A DNA stretch of 64,000 nt from Trichomonas vaginalis G3 (taxonomy: Eukaryota; Parabasalia; Trichomonadida; Trichomonadidae), in assembly GCF_026262505.1 (NCBI RefSeq), contig NC_067207.1:4224252-4288251 (forward strand), in the 5' to 3' direction. Made by a program: the position numbers and the translations under genes. This document shows positions 51,412-61,310 of this stretch, piece after piece. The notes beneath the pieces were generated by a model. It saw only the letters and a program-made list of their open reading frames with translations. It was not told the DNA's origin and searched no databases. How positions within the stretch are numbered: position 1 is the stretch's first letter; each line of letters begins with the position of its first letter.

Positions 51412-52647
51412 ATGTACAGAATAGATGTTTCAGATTTTTATGACTTCCAAACATTCAGAAATATGTGTCCATTTCGAGACTATAACAAAGCAGTCGAGAA
51501 TTTGAAACGTTTAGTCATTTATGTTGACTCTGCCCCAGAATGTTATGTTATGAAAGAATGGGATGTAGTCTTTAACAAACCTAAAGCGACAATAGTTTCA
51601 GAACAAGAATGTAAACAGAAACTTAAGAAAATAAAAGTCGTACAAGTTGGCATGAAGATGTTAGATGCTTGGGATATCTTATTGTCAAAACTTGAAGATT
51701 TTTCAGTTCGTGGTATAAAGTTTTATACACCTTCTCCAAACTTCTATTCTATCTTCACTGGATATAAATATGAACAAGTAGAATGGAAAGAAAATATTAT
51801 AGAAGCTTGGTTAGACCATGTCAAAGAAATTATATGCAATGGAAACGAAAAGGTTTATGAGTATATCTTATGTTGGTTTGCAAACATCTTACAACATCCA
51901 AGTGCTAAAAATGAAACTGCTCTCATTATAATTGGAAAACAAGGAACAGGTAAGAACACATTCTTTACAGATATTTTGTGCAAACTGTTAGAAGGTTATT
52001 CGAATCCGAATATGACAAACTTAGAAAACATCTGCGGTAAATTTAACTCTTCAATAGAGAATATGAAACTTATAGTATGTAACGAACTTCAAAGTATAGA
52101 TACAACAAAAGTTTTGAACTCAGATGCTTTGAAGAGTCTTATAACAGACAAAGTTGGAGTTGTTGAAAGAAAGTATAAAGACCAAAGAGTTTGTGAAAAT
52201 GTTGCAAACTTCATTATGGTTTCAAACAATGCTGTTCCGATGAAATTAGAAAGTTCTGACAGAAGATATGTAGTTGTCAGAACGTCAGATTCTCATATGC
52301 AAGATACAGAATATTTTGACGACTTAGCAGAAACTTTGACATCTGACTTTTACAACCACTTGTTCTCATATTTCATGACATTAGATATTTCAAAGTTCAA
52401 TCCAAGACAAATTCCACATACCGAAGAGAGACAAACATTGTTAGAAGCAAACAAGAGTGTATATGAACTGTTCATAGATGAAACTGACTTTGTGTCATTA
52501 GATGAAAGGTCATTGTACGATTCGTATAAACAATATTGTCAAGAATATGGTTATATGACAGCGTCTAAACGAACATTCTTGGCAAATGTCAAAAGTCTTT
52601 TAGACGTACAGAATGGTGTATATACAAAGAAAAATTTTTCTGAGTAA
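51412..52647 (+). CDS. Maverick 2: superfamily 3 helicase (D5-like)
   Basis: 411 residues, reads whole. Walker A IIIGKQGTGKNTFF (about residues 174-187), Walker B-like MKLIVCNELQ, motif C-type NFIMVSNN and an arginine-rich SSDRRYVV sensor follow in the order of SF3 helicases of poxviruses, virophages and Polinton-like viruses. The N-terminal 150 residues hold no primase motif that I can see. Expected role: unwinding element DNA as a hexamer. Preceded by an A/T start signature at about 51,383-51,411. Confidence 0.8.
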   Translation: MYRIDVSDFYDFQTFRNMCPFRDYNKAVENLKRLVIYVDSAPECYVMKEWDVVFNKPKATIVSEQECKQKLKKIKVVQVGMKMLDAWDILLSKLEDFSVRGIKFYTPSPNFYSIFTGYKYEQVEWKENIIEAWLDHVKEIICNGNEKVYEYILCWFANILQHPSAKNETALIIIGKQGTGKNTFFTDILCKLLEGYSNPNMTNLENICGKFNSSIENMKLIVCNELQSIDTTKVLNSDALKSLITDKVGVVERKYKDQRVCENVANFIMVSNNAVPMKLESSDRRYVVVRTSDSHMQDTEYFDDLAETLTSDFYNHLFSYFMTLDISKFNPRQIPHTEERQTLLEANKSVYELFIDETDFVSLDERSLYDSYKQYCQEYGYMTASKRTFLANVKSLLDVQNGVYTKKNFSE

Positions 52648-52684
52648 ATTTTAAAAAAAAATATTTTTTTATCCGATAGAAAAG

Positions 52685-53104
52685 ATGACAAAATTCATCT
52701 CAGTAAACAAGTACATGTCAGGACTTAAAGAAGAACTAGACCCATTCACATATTTGAATGTTTACTTCTACCATTTTGAAAAGTCTTCATTCAGCAAAGT
52801 TTGGAACATCGAACCAGTTAAGTTTGCTATTGTGACTAAAAATGGTGCGAAATTTGAAGACTTAGACATAGAAGGTTTGTTAACAGTCAAAGAAAGTTTT
52901 GACAGAAGGTTCTCAAACCTTAAAGAAGGCAAAGCATACAAACTTGTTATACCTTATGAACCAAAGAAAGCAGACGACTATGAATATTATGAGTCTAAGA
53001 TAGTTGAAGTTCAAGGTAAATTGGGTAAAAAGATTTTAGAGTCTAAGCCAGTGTTTGCTCCTAAAGAGGAAGAGAACATTGACATTGACCCAGAAATGTT
53101 CTAA
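52685..53104 (+). CDS. Maverick 2: 139-residue protein after the helicase
   Basis: Reads whole. A compact N-terminal part (KFISVNKYMSGLKEE, strand-rich middle FAIVTKNGAKFEDLDIEG) and an acidic end EEENIDIDPEMF. The layout resembles viral single-strand DNA-binding proteins, and the neighbour is a helicase, but there is no firm motif. Confidence 0.6.
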   Translation: MTKFISVNKYMSGLKEELDPFTYLNVYFYHFEKSSFSKVWNIEPVKFAIVTKNGAKFEDLDIEGLLTVKESFDRRFSNLKEGKAYKLVIPYEPKKADDYEYYESKIVEVQGKLGKKILESKPVFAPKEEENIDIDPEMF

Positions 53105-53120
53105 AAATAAAATTTTATTT

Positions 53121-53567
53121 TTACATGTCAAATTTCTTCTTCTCTGGCTCTGGTTCTTTCTTCTCTTCTTCTACTTTCTTTTCTTTCTTTTCTCTCTTCT
53201 TCTTTTCTGGTGGAGTTATGTCAAACTTCTCAGAACCATATTTTTGTAAAAGTTCTTTGTCCTTTAATAGCTCTTCTATTCTGTTTTCTATTTCATCTTC
53301 AAGAACAGTGCATGTGTCTTCTTTGCATTCTAAGAAGTTTTGTTGGACTTCATCTCTCCAAGAGGCGTCATCTCTGTCAACAAGTCTGTCATTGACAAAT
53401 TTTAAGACTTCTCTGCTTAATGTTTTATGGTTCTTGTCATATTCCCAGAAACAGAACTTTAGAACAAATTCACCTTTCTTGTTTACACTATGTAAGATTT
53501 TATGGTCGACAGATGTTTTGCTGTCGAAAAGCTTGTCTCGAATATAGATAGCGAAATCGCTAGACAT
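53121..53567 (-). CDS. Maverick 2: 148-residue protein with charged tail
   Basis: Reads whole. N-terminal helical domain with EYDKNHKTLSREVLKFVNDR, then a Lys/Glu/Pro-rich tail from about residue 115. Shares a ~37-base divergent promoter region with the ATPase gene. Function unknown. Confidence 0.6.
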   Translation of the reverse strand: MSSDFAIYIRDKLFDSKTSVDHKILHSVNKKGEFVLKFCFWEYDKNHKTLSREVLKFVNDRLVDRDDASWRDEVQQNFLECKEDTCTVLEDEIENRIEELLKDKELLQKYGSEKFDITPPEKKKREKKEKKVEEEKKEPEPEKKKFDM

Positions 53568-53603
53568 TTTCTAAAAGATAAAAATTTTAATTTTTCTAAA
53601 AAT

Positions 53604-54479
53604 ATGTTAGAAAAAAAGTTTGCTGACATTGACAAAAAATTTGAGAATGTTTTAAATAAGAACAAGAGGAAGTTGGAAAATGCTCAGATAAAACCCATAC
53701 ATGACAAGTTCTTATTTGCTCAGAATGGTATAACAGGTCTAATTGCACCACCTGGGTCTGGTAAGACTTTCACTTATCTTAAAATGGCTGCACAACAACA
53801 AGAACTAGATGAGAAGAACCCATTCTATGAGTTAGTTGTCATTTGTAGTACTTCGGGTCAATTTGACCAAACCGTCAATTCGTTCAAAGATATTATAAAG
53901 AAGTCTAAGTTAGTATGTATAAAAGACTCTGAGTTGTTAGATTGGATAAAGAAGTACCAAAGAAGGGTTTTGAAGTATAATGCTATAAATGAGTATGTCA
54001 ATTCGAAGTTTAAAGACCCAAATGAGGAAATGCAGAGAATATTAGAGAAGAAACACTTCAGAAACAAACAGAAAGAGATAGAATACATTTCGAAGAAATT
54101 GCAATCTTACGATTGGAAAACGTACCCTCATAGATGTCTTCTTATCTTAGATGACTTTGCTTCTCATCCTTTGTTAAAGAACAGAGAACAAGACATGTGT
54201 CGAATTCTTAAGAAGCTCAGACACTTTAACATTTCAGTTGTCATTTGTGTACAGACAGCCAAGAGTTTAAGTAAGGATGTAAAGAGAATACTTACTGACA
54301 TTGTACTTTTCCCCGGATTGTCCGAAGACGATTTCATGGAACTTATGAAAGAGTCCATGGCAGGTAAGTTTGACAGACATGAACTATGGGAGAAGTACAA
54401 AGTCATACAAGACCCTCATACTTCTTTCAGAATTCATATCTACGCAAACAAAGTTCAAATTGTAAAAAGTCAAGCGTAA
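53604..54479 (+). CDS. Maverick 2: genome-packaging ATPase (FtsK/HerA, A32-like)
   Basis: 291 residues from the ATG at 53,604. The frame is open further upstream, but that part overlaps the divergent gene and is antisense to it. Walker A GLIAPPGSGKTFTYLK (about 44-59) and Walker B RCLLILDDFAS (about 175) are in the spacing of A32-type ATPases; ISVVICVQTAKSL is the expected sensor strand ending in Gln. Role: DNA packaging into capsids. Confidence 0.82.
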   Translation: MLEKKFADIDKKFENVLNKNKRKLENAQIKPIHDKFLFAQNGITGLIAPPGSGKTFTYLKMAAQQQELDEKNPFYELVVICSTSGQFDQTVNSFKDIIKKSKLVCIKDSELLDWIKKYQRRVLKYNAINEYVNSKFKDPNEEMQRILEKKHFRNKQKEIEYISKKLQSYDWKTYPHRCLLILDDFASHPLLKNREQDMCRILKKLRHFNISVVICVQTAKSLSKDVKRILTDIVLFPGLSEDDFMELMKESMAGKFDRHELWEKYKVIQDPHTSFRIHIYANKVQIVKSQA

Positions 54480-54494
54480 AAATAAAGAGTGCAT

Positions 54495-55322
54495 TTACCC
54501 TACTTGTTTGAAGTTGTCAAAATACTCTGTTATTTTTTCCTTTAACAATGGCAAATCTTCTTTGAAGGTAAGTATTGTACAACCTTTAATATCATAGTGT
54601 GTTTGAGGTAACGTATCTTGAACTATTTGTTTCACATCTTCATTTGGGGTCATTGAAATCGGTAAGTTTTCGCGATAGAACCAATTTCTGTCAGATTTGT
54701 AAATCTTAGCAAGGTCGTAAAAGCTTTTGTTGTTTCTTCTGACTAAATGCAACATAACCATATCTCTGTCTTCTTCATTTTCCATCTCTTCAGTATAAAT
54801 CATATACTTATAGTTCTTTTCCTTTCCTTTTGGTACCGAACGTGGTATTCTTTTCTGAAGGCTTTTGTCTTTTGCTTCAATGACTTCATCTTTTGCATGA
54901 AGTTTCTTTTCCATCTCTTCACGTTCTTGTCTATGAAGTTCATCTAACATCATGAAAATATAACAAGCGTAACGAGGTGAAGCCCACATTGCTACAGCAT
55001 TTACAAGAAGTCTATGTACATACCAGCCTCTCAAACCAGGAGCCAAATTTTTACGATTTTCGTACGGAATCTCGACCCTCGGTTTTTCGAGGGTCGCAAA
55101 CATATGAGGAAATTCTTCTAAAAGTTCTTTTGTCTGTTGGTTTTCAAACCAATGATATGCTTGCTTTGTAGAACGAAGAGCATTCAAAATACTTTGCATT
55201 TGGTACATATCGTCTTTGACCGAACGAATGAGACGTAACTGTTTGTTATACTGTATGTACTCATATTCTTCATTTATAGCTTCATGGACTATAACTGTTG
55301 TTGTGTTCTCGGTTGTTGACAT
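54495..55322 (-). CDS. Maverick 2: KilA-N protein with DUF3627-like C-terminus
   Basis: 275 residues from MSTTENTTT (55,322); six more codons are open upstream. Residues about 70-140 hold the KilA-N core (GWYVHRLLVNAVAMWASPRY, CYIFMMLDELHRQ), followed by a coiled coil (KKLHAKDEVIEAKDKSL) and a C-terminal domain with NNKSFYDLAKIYKSDRNWFY, as in poxvirus/iridovirus DUF3627 proteins. Probable DNA-binding regulator. Confidence 0.75.
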   Translation of the reverse strand: MSTTENTTTVIVHEAINEEYEYIQYNKQLRLIRSVKDDMYQMQSILNALRSTKQAYHWFENQQTKELLEEFPHMFATLEKPRVEIPYENRKNLAPGLRGWYVHRLLVNAVAMWASPRYACYIFMMLDELHRQEREEMEKKLHAKDEVIEAKDKSLQKRIPRSVPKGKEKNYKYMIYTEEMENEEDRDMVMLHLVRRNNKSFYDLAKIYKSDRNWFYRENLPISMTPNEDVKQIVQDTLPQTHYDIKGCTILTFKEDLPLLKEKITEYFDNFKQVG

Positions 55323-55410
55323 ATCTGTCTTTACATACAAAATAAAAAAAATATTTTATAAAAAACTAGCGTTATTTCCTGACTTTCACAAAAGACCAAA
55401 AATAAACGCT

Positions 55411-56020
55411 TTACATGTATTTTTCAGCAACTTCGTCAAATAATTTTATAGCTTTATCTATCTCATCTACTTCAAACGTTTCTTTACCTTTCGTGGGAGC
55501 ACCATACATTTTCTCAAACTTTTCAAGTAGTTCTGTTTCTGCAGCTCTCATATCGTTAACAACACAACCTTGACTCTATTGACTGTACTGTCATATCTTA
55601 GAGTTATATTATATGTTCTTCCTATCTTATATCTCTTGTATTGAAGTCCTTCGGTTTCTGAACGATGTAAAGTAAGCCTTCACTGCAACGTTCCGTATCG
55701 AATGAACCATATGTTATGAAGTTATATCCAACAACTGGGTCTAACCATAACAAAACTATTGGTATAAGACTTTTGTCTATAAGATATGCTGTAGTTCCAT
55801 AGAATCTGACCGATATCATAAGCTCAGGATTTCTTGTCAAAATTTTCTGAGTAGAAGCAATTCTAACCCAGTCCTTCGGTCTCTTTCCAGATGGAGATAA
55901 AATGTCTGACAAAGAATATTTGTTGTATTTCTTTGAGTATCTTACGTTTAAATCACCTATTCTAACCAATTTGGTGTCATTGTCTATCTTTTTAACTGTT
56001 TCAAACTCAACCTTTAACAT
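55411..56020 (-). pseudogene. Maverick 2: KilA-N-like/T5orf172 protein
   Basis: Counterpart of 21,848-22,466 with the same KYSLSDIL and SVRFYGTTAYLIDKSL landmarks and the GIY-YIG-like C-terminal domain. Broken. Confidence 0.6.
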
Positions 56021-56039
56021 TTTCTGTCTTTACATACAA

Positions 56040-56984
56040 AATAAAAAAAATATTTTATAAAAAACTAACTTTATTTTATTTATTTTGTATAAAAGATATG
56101 ATTTCAGGGATTTTTTTTACGAAGTGCAAAAGTTCACTTCGTAAAAAATAACAGTTATATAATGAAATTTGGTCATTTTTTTCATGTCAGAAGACTCGAA
56201 GGTGCAACACTTCCAAAATACCGACGAACTCAGAAGAGCAGCATGGCAGTATGTTCTTGACAACTTCTTTGAGTTCTCCAGGTACACCTTGGAAAATGCT
56301 GAAGAACTCCGACACAGAGAATTTGGAGAAATTGCGCTCCAATACTACCTTGACAAATTTTTACGATTTTCATGAGTTTTAGGCGACCCCGAAAAAAGTC
56401 TGGGTCGCTGTTCTTCACGATTTTCATAGAGTTTTGGCGACCGGGTTTTTTTACCTACTCGCTGTTCTTCACTGTTTTCAGAAAAAAGTCTGGGTCGCTG
56501 TTCTTCGCTCAAAAGTTCTTGTGTGCTTTGGTTTTTGAACCAATGTCTGTATGTTTGGTTTCTGAACGATGTAAAGTAAGCCTTCACTGCAACTGCATTT
56601 ACTAATAGTCTATGTACATACCAACCTCTTAAATTTATTGGCAAATTCTTGCGATTTTCGTACGGAATCTCTACCCTCGGTTTTCCGAGGGTAGCAAACA
56701 TATGAGGAAATTCATGAAATTTGGTCATTTTTTTCAGCAAAAATATATTTTAGGGTAGAAGGTTAGATCTAACCTCATTTCTAACCTCTTTTCTACCCCA
56801 GTTATTTTATAAGCGTTTCACATGGTAAACGTTATTTTTGGAATTTTGTGAAAACTCAACGGTTTGACACAAGCCCTAAAAATTATTTTACTCAGAATTT
56901 TGGTCATTTTTCAGCAAAAATATATTTTAGGGTAGAAGGTTAGATCTAACCTGTTTTCTAACCTCTTTTTTCACCTCAGTTATT
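56040..56984. repeat. Repeat and gene-debris zone in Maverick 2
   Basis: Contains the ACGAAGTG/CACTTCGT hairpin (about 56,119-56,150), scrambled pieces of the KilA-N gene (CGTACGGAATCT and CCTCGGTTTTCCGAGGGT blocks), and two GGTTAGATCTAACC palindromes (about 56,759-56,772 and 56,939-56,952). It also holds one foreign-looking coding piece, listed separately. Confidence 0.7.
56184..56360 (+). pseudogene. Maverick 2: foreign-looking coding piece
   Basis: About 58 codons beginning MSEDSKVQHFQNTDELRRAA, helical and Glu/Arg-rich, with codons clearly GC-richer than the element around it. Absent from Maverick 1. It looks like a piece of a gene from elsewhere; no family recognised. Confidence 0.4.
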
Positions 56985-57932
56985 TTATAAGCGTTTTACA
57001 TGAATTGTACGATGTATATTTGAAATTCTAAACAATTTTGTGGCTTCGATTTCTTCTTTTAGTACATCGAATGTTTTCACAATGCCGAATGTTTCTTTAT
57101 ATTTCTTCTTGACATCTGAAAGAAGGAAATCGTCAGCTGTTGGATAGTTTTTGTTTAGAAATGCTAACATGTCCATTTTGTTTTCTGCTGGTTTCTCTGC
57201 TTCTTTCTTTAAGTCAGCATAGTCGTTTCGCATACGTTCTATCTCTTTGACGGAGTAGTTATATTTCCTCATTGCTGCTTTACATTTAGAACATTGTGGG
57301 TTCATTTTAGCATTGTACATTGAAACCTTACCTGCTAAAACAACTAAAGCGTCAATGGTTTTCTTTAAATCTGAAGCAGTTGGTTTTATCTGTTCATGCC
57401 ATACCTTACATCTTTTATCTTTATCTCTTATCTGCCATACACATTCAGCAACTAACGAAACAAAGTTGTCGTAGGTCTTAAATTCTTCAGATTTATATAT
57501 GTCAGAAACATTCTTATATACCATATCGCAGTCTTTGTCCATGACTTTGTGGTTGCAATGAAATCCAAGAAACTCATAGTTAACCTTACGTATGAACTTC
57601 TTTATTTCTACTGAGTCGGTTGGTCTGACTTCTATTTCATCGAATTCAGGAATAGTGAGTTTTTGTTGTTGGATTTCAGGCAATTTGGGCAAATGGTCGA
57701 TGAGGTCCTCCATTTCATAAAGATATTCTTCATTTTCTTCATTTTCTTCATCTTTCGCACTACAGTCTAAATTACTTGTTAAAAGTTCTTGCTTTATCTT
57801 CTGGATTTCTGTTTCGAAAGTATATGAAGAAGGAATGAAGCTTTTCATCTCTACCAACATTGACGTAGGATTCATGACTAACGAGTTTGGTGCTGTAGTT
57901 GTTTGAATTGTTGTTGTGCCGATTGTTGACAT
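56985..57932 (-). CDS. Maverick 2: conserved 315-residue protein, unknown
   Basis: Reads whole from MSTIGTTTIQTTT (57,932), just below the A-rich start signature. Acidic stretch (DEENEENEEYLYEMEDL), a DUF-like middle with CNHKVMDKDCDMVYKN and CSKCKAAMRK cysteine pairs, which could bind zinc, and a basic end. The counterpart in Maverick 1 is 23,713-24,630. Function unknown. Confidence 0.65.
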   Translation of the reverse strand: MSTIGTTTIQTTTAPNSLVMNPTSMLVEMKSFIPSSYTFETEIQKIKQELLTSNLDCSAKDEENEENEEYLYEMEDLIDHLPKLPEIQQQKLTIPEFDEIEVRPTDSVEIKKFIRKVNYEFLGFHCNHKVMDKDCDMVYKNVSDIYKSEEFKTYDNFVSLVAECVWQIRDKDKRCKVWHEQIKPTASDLKKTIDALVVLAGKVSMYNAKMNPQCSKCKAAMRKYNYSVKEIERMRNDYADLKKEAEKPAENKMDMLAFLNKNYPTADDFLLSDVKKKYKETFGIVKTFDVLKEEIEATKLFRISNIHRTIHVKRL

Positions 57933-58009
57933 TTCTGTTCTTACATACAAAATAAAAAAATAAATAAAAATAAAACTAACTTTATTTTTTATTTCGGGAA
58001 AATTCATGA

Positions 58010-59190
58010 AAATTCACGAGGGTAGAAATGAGGGTAGAAAACAGGTTAGATCTAACCTTCTACCCTAAATTATATTTTTGGGTCCTTTACGCTCATTACG
58101 ATGAAGAAGTCTTGACAAAACATTTACGAAGAAGTCTTGACAAAGCATGTACGTTCATGTTTGACAAAACATGTACGAAGAAGTCTTGACAAAACATTTA
58201 CGAAGAAGTCTTGACAAAACATGTACGAAGAAGTCTTGACAAATTCAAGAGGTTAGAAAACGTGTTAGATCTAACCATCTACCCGACATTCTCGTCAAAT
58301 ACAAAAAAATACAAAAAATGACACTTTTTCATTATATAACTGTTATTTTTTGACGAAGTGAACGTTTGCACTTCGTCAAAAAATCCCTGAAATCATATCT
58401 TACATACAAAAAAATACAAAAAATGACACTTTTTCATTAGATAACTGTTATTTTTTGACGAAGTGAACGTTTGCACTTCGTCAAAAAAATCCCTGAAATC
58501 ATATCTTTACATACAAAAAAATACAAAAAAATGACACTAACTTTATTTTTTCTATCTTAAGGAAATTCATGAAAATTCATGATTTTCGAGAGTTTTAGAC
58601 CATGTTAGAAAACAGGTGAGAAAACAGGTTAGATCTAACCTTCTACCCTAAATTATATTTTTGGGTCCTTTACACTCATTACGATGAAGTCTTGACAAAA
58701 CATTTACGAAGAAGTCTTGACAAAACATTTACGAAGAAGTCATGACAAAACATTTACGAAGAAGTCATGACAAATTCAAGAGGTGAAAAAAGAGGTGAAA
58801 AAACAGGTGAGATCTAACCATCTACCCTAAATTATATTTTTGGGTCCTTTACACTCATTACGAAGAAGTCTTGACAAAACATTTACGAAGAAGTCATGAA
58901 AATTCAAGAGGGTAGAAAACAGGTTAGAAAACAGGTTAGATCTAACCTTCTACCCGACATTCTCGTCAAATACAAAAAAATACAAAAAATGACACTTTTT
59001 CATTATATAACTGTTATTTTTTGACGAAGTGAACGTTTGCACTTCGTCAAAAAAATCCCTGAAATCATATCTTTACATACAAAATAAAACTAACTTTATT
59101 TTTTATTTCGGGAAAATTCATGAAAATTCAAGAGGTGAAAAAAGTGGTTAGAAAACGTGTTAGATCTAACCTCTTCACCTAAATTATATT
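58010..59190. repeat. 1.2-kb intergenic repeat array in Maverick 2
   Basis: No gene. Three motifs recur: (a) TTTTTTGACGAAGTG / CACTTCGTCAAAAA hairpins at about 58,347-58,383, 58,451-58,488 and 59,019-59,055; (b) direct repeats of GAAGTCTTGACAAAACAT(T/G)TACGAA (about 58,100-58,240, 58,683-58,770, 58,862-58,895); (c) GGTTAGATCTAACC palindromes at about 58,043, 58,268, 58,628, 58,926 and 59,160, each followed by a TACCC or CACCT end and TATATTTTTG. Confidence 0.8.
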
Positions 59191-59194
59191 TTTG

Positions 59195-59510
59195 GTCCGG
59201 GAACAACTTTCTCTCAATTGGAGCTGTAGCATACTCTTTGCGTAAGCGGTTCAGACCTTCTTCGAACTCTTGGTCTCTCTTCGATTTGGACTGAGATTGG
59301 AATTGCTGGGGTGGAGCTTGCTGGAACATCCAAGGGTTGGGGCAGTAAGGCATAGGCAGAGGAGGGTAGTTCGGGAAGCCTTGTGGTGGGTAGTAACCTT
59401 GAGGTGGAAATTGGTAGAAATTCGGAGGTACTTGCTGGAACTGAGGTGCAGGGGCTGGTTCTTTAGGTTCCTCTGGTTTGGGAATGGACTCGGTTGGTGG
59501 AACGTCAGTC
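59195..59510 (-). pseudogene. Maverick 2: Pro/Gln-rich protein piece
   Basis: Begins MTDVPPTESIPKPEEPKEPA and goes on with a YYPPQGFPNYPPLPMPYCP-type Pro/Tyr/Gln region and a charged helix (KRDQEFEEGLNRLRKEY). GC-rich codons. In Maverick 1 only the first ~20 codons exist, beside the minisatellite at about 20,500. It runs into AT-rich repeat DNA without a clean end, so it is probably a fragment. Confidence 0.45.
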
Positions 59511-59519
59511 ATCTGTTTG

Positions 59520-59815
59520 TGTCCTGTCGGATGGAAAAACCTTTCCTGTCGGATGGAAAAACCTTTCCTGTTGGAAGGAAAAACTTTTTCTGTCGGAAGG
59601 AAAAACTTTTTCTGTCGGAAGGAAAAACTTTTTCTGAAGTTCGACCAAAAAGTTCTCAATTTTCGAAAATTTGAATGGTTTACGGACGGACAACTGGAAA
59701 ATTTTTTCCTGTCGGAAGGAAAAATTTTTTCTTTTGTCCGGAAAATTTTTTCCTGTTGGAAGGAAAATTTTTTCCAGTTGTCGGGAAAAACTTTTTCTGT
59801 CGGATGGAAGGACTC
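59520..59815. repeat. 21-bp hairpin minisatellite in Maverick 2
   Basis: About nine units of the TTTTCCTGTCGGAAGGAAAA type, again split by the same unique stretch (TTCTGAAGTTCGACCAAAAA region) as the array at 20,500-20,870, so the two arrays share ancestry. Confidence 0.8.
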
Positions 59816-59854
59816 GGAATGCCAGAAGGATTTGACGAGGCAATTTACCTAATT

Positions 59855-60178
59855 TAAATTAACGACTGCGTAAAAGACTACTTGCGCAAGGTCATGAAGC
59901 CCAAGGTCAAGTTCACCACTATTTCTGGAAGGGCTGTCTTGAATCTCGAGACTTCGACCGGAATTCCAATTCAAATACCAGAAAACACTCCTTTCGACGA
60001 CATAAAGGACGCCAAAAGAGAAGCTCTTGTTAAGTTCCTAAACAAACGTCCTTGGATAAAAATACCAAACAGAGAGAACCCCCTACCCCATATGAAATTG
60101 GCAATTCAGTCTCTCCTTCACTTCTCGGGTCAGCCGTTCTACATAACCTCAGAAGGCGACATCCAACCAGTTCAGTAA
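59855..60178 (+). pseudogene. Maverick 2: C-terminal piece of an unknown protein
   Basis: An open frame with protein-like composition (MKPKVKFTTISGRAVLNLET, FLNKRPWIKIPNRENPLPH) ending GDIQPVQ with TAA at 60,176-60,178. Codons are GC-richer than the neighbours. Its 5' part is replaced by minisatellite sequence. Not present in Maverick 1; no family recognised. Confidence 0.45.
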
Positions 60179-60314
60179 ACATCTCATTTTAACTTCACTT
60201 TTTTATGTTTTTTGTGAAAGTTTTAAAATAAATTGTTTTCATGAGTTTTCTACGATGTTAGAAAAGTGGTTAGAAAACGTGTTAGATCTAACCTCTTCAC
60301 CTAAAATATATTTT

Positions 60315-61175
60315 TCAATACTTTTTCAGCACTTTTCCGTAGTTATATATGAAAGACAATTCGAGATAAAAGTCATAGTACAATGGAAGAATATGTTGCA
60401 CACCATTTGTTGTGAACCAAACTTGAAAGTCAGAGAAACTGTTACTAGGTGGTTCGTAGAATTTAGAAGCAAAGTCATAAAAGTCCTTACCAATACATAG
60501 AAAACTATTGTTGCTTGAACTGAAACTTGCATGGCACATAACATTTTGAGGGTCAAACACGTTTCTATAAACTGTCAAATCTGCTGGTGGAAGTATAAAT
60601 TTAAATGGACCATCTGGTGGTAATGGTTCGTTCTGGTTTAGTAACCGAAGAAATTGTGCCCAAGAACGTTTGTCTACTCCCCAAAATAAAAACTCTGTAT
60701 CTCTTGGAGGGTTAATTTCAATCTTTTGAAATGAAACGGTGGAGTTCATCTTGTCATATTCTAGTTTCAGATAGTATGTTCCATTTAGTAAAGAGTCGTA
60801 TTTTTCTTGAAATTCCCAATAATATTTGTTCATTTGAGTTTGAAAGTCATTTAGAGTTTTTTCAAGACTTTCGTCTGAACGAATTGTAAAGATTTTCATT
60901 TCGTCAAATTTGTCTATTAGACCATCAGAACCTTTATACTGCCCATGAAAATATACTGCGAACATAAATGCGTTAGTTCTATTTGAAAACAAAACTCTTC
61001 TAAATCCTATTGCCTTTGCATCTGAAGGACTTTGAAGCCAACGAATTGGATAGTCAAACCTGTATGCTCGGGATGAAATTTCTTCATCTGAAATAGTCCT
61101 ACCAGCATTTGTAAAGATATAGTCTAACGGTTTTGTATCTACTACTTTTGTTCTTTGTTTTTCAACCTGAAGCAT
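60315..61175 (-). CDS. Maverick 2: 286-residue conserved protein, paralogue A
   Basis: Reads whole; orthologue of 25,985-26,845, with only a handful of residue changes. A GTTAGATCTAAC palindrome lies about 30 bases past its stop codon, as in Maverick 1. Confidence 0.7.
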   Translation of the reverse strand: MLQVEKQRTKVVDTKPLDYIFTNAGRTISDEEISSRAYRFDYPIRWLQSPSDAKAIGFRRVLFSNRTNAFMFAVYFHGQYKGSDGLIDKFDEMKIFTIRSDESLEKTLNDFQTQMNKYYWEFQEKYDSLLNGTYYLKLEYDKMNSTVSFQKIEINPPRDTEFLFWGVDKRSWAQFLRLLNQNEPLPPDGPFKFILPPADLTVYRNVFDPQNVMCHASFSSSNNSFLCIGKDFYDFASKFYEPPSNSFSDFQVWFTTNGVQHILPLYYDFYLELSFIYNYGKVLKKY

Positions 61176-61202
61176 TTAATATATGTAAAAATATATTGTT
61201 TT

Positions 61203-61285
61203 AAAATGGTATGCCATTTCATATTTCTCATCTAACAAACAAGTTTCCCAACGGTCTTCTCCAACAAACTCAGCGTACAGTTCAA
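61203..61285 (-). pseudogene. Maverick 2: HNH endonuclease remnant
   Basis: Short remnant of the HNH gene with the same junction as the remnant at 27,510-27,600. No whole HNH gene exists here. Confidence 0.75.
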
Positions 61286-61310
61286 ATAAAAATAAAAAAA
61301 TTTTTTTTCT

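Noticed and set aside
58090-58900. Possible CRISPR-like array
   Set aside because: The repeats are nearly contiguous, lack unique spacers of even length, and no cas gene is present; this is eukaryotic element DNA.
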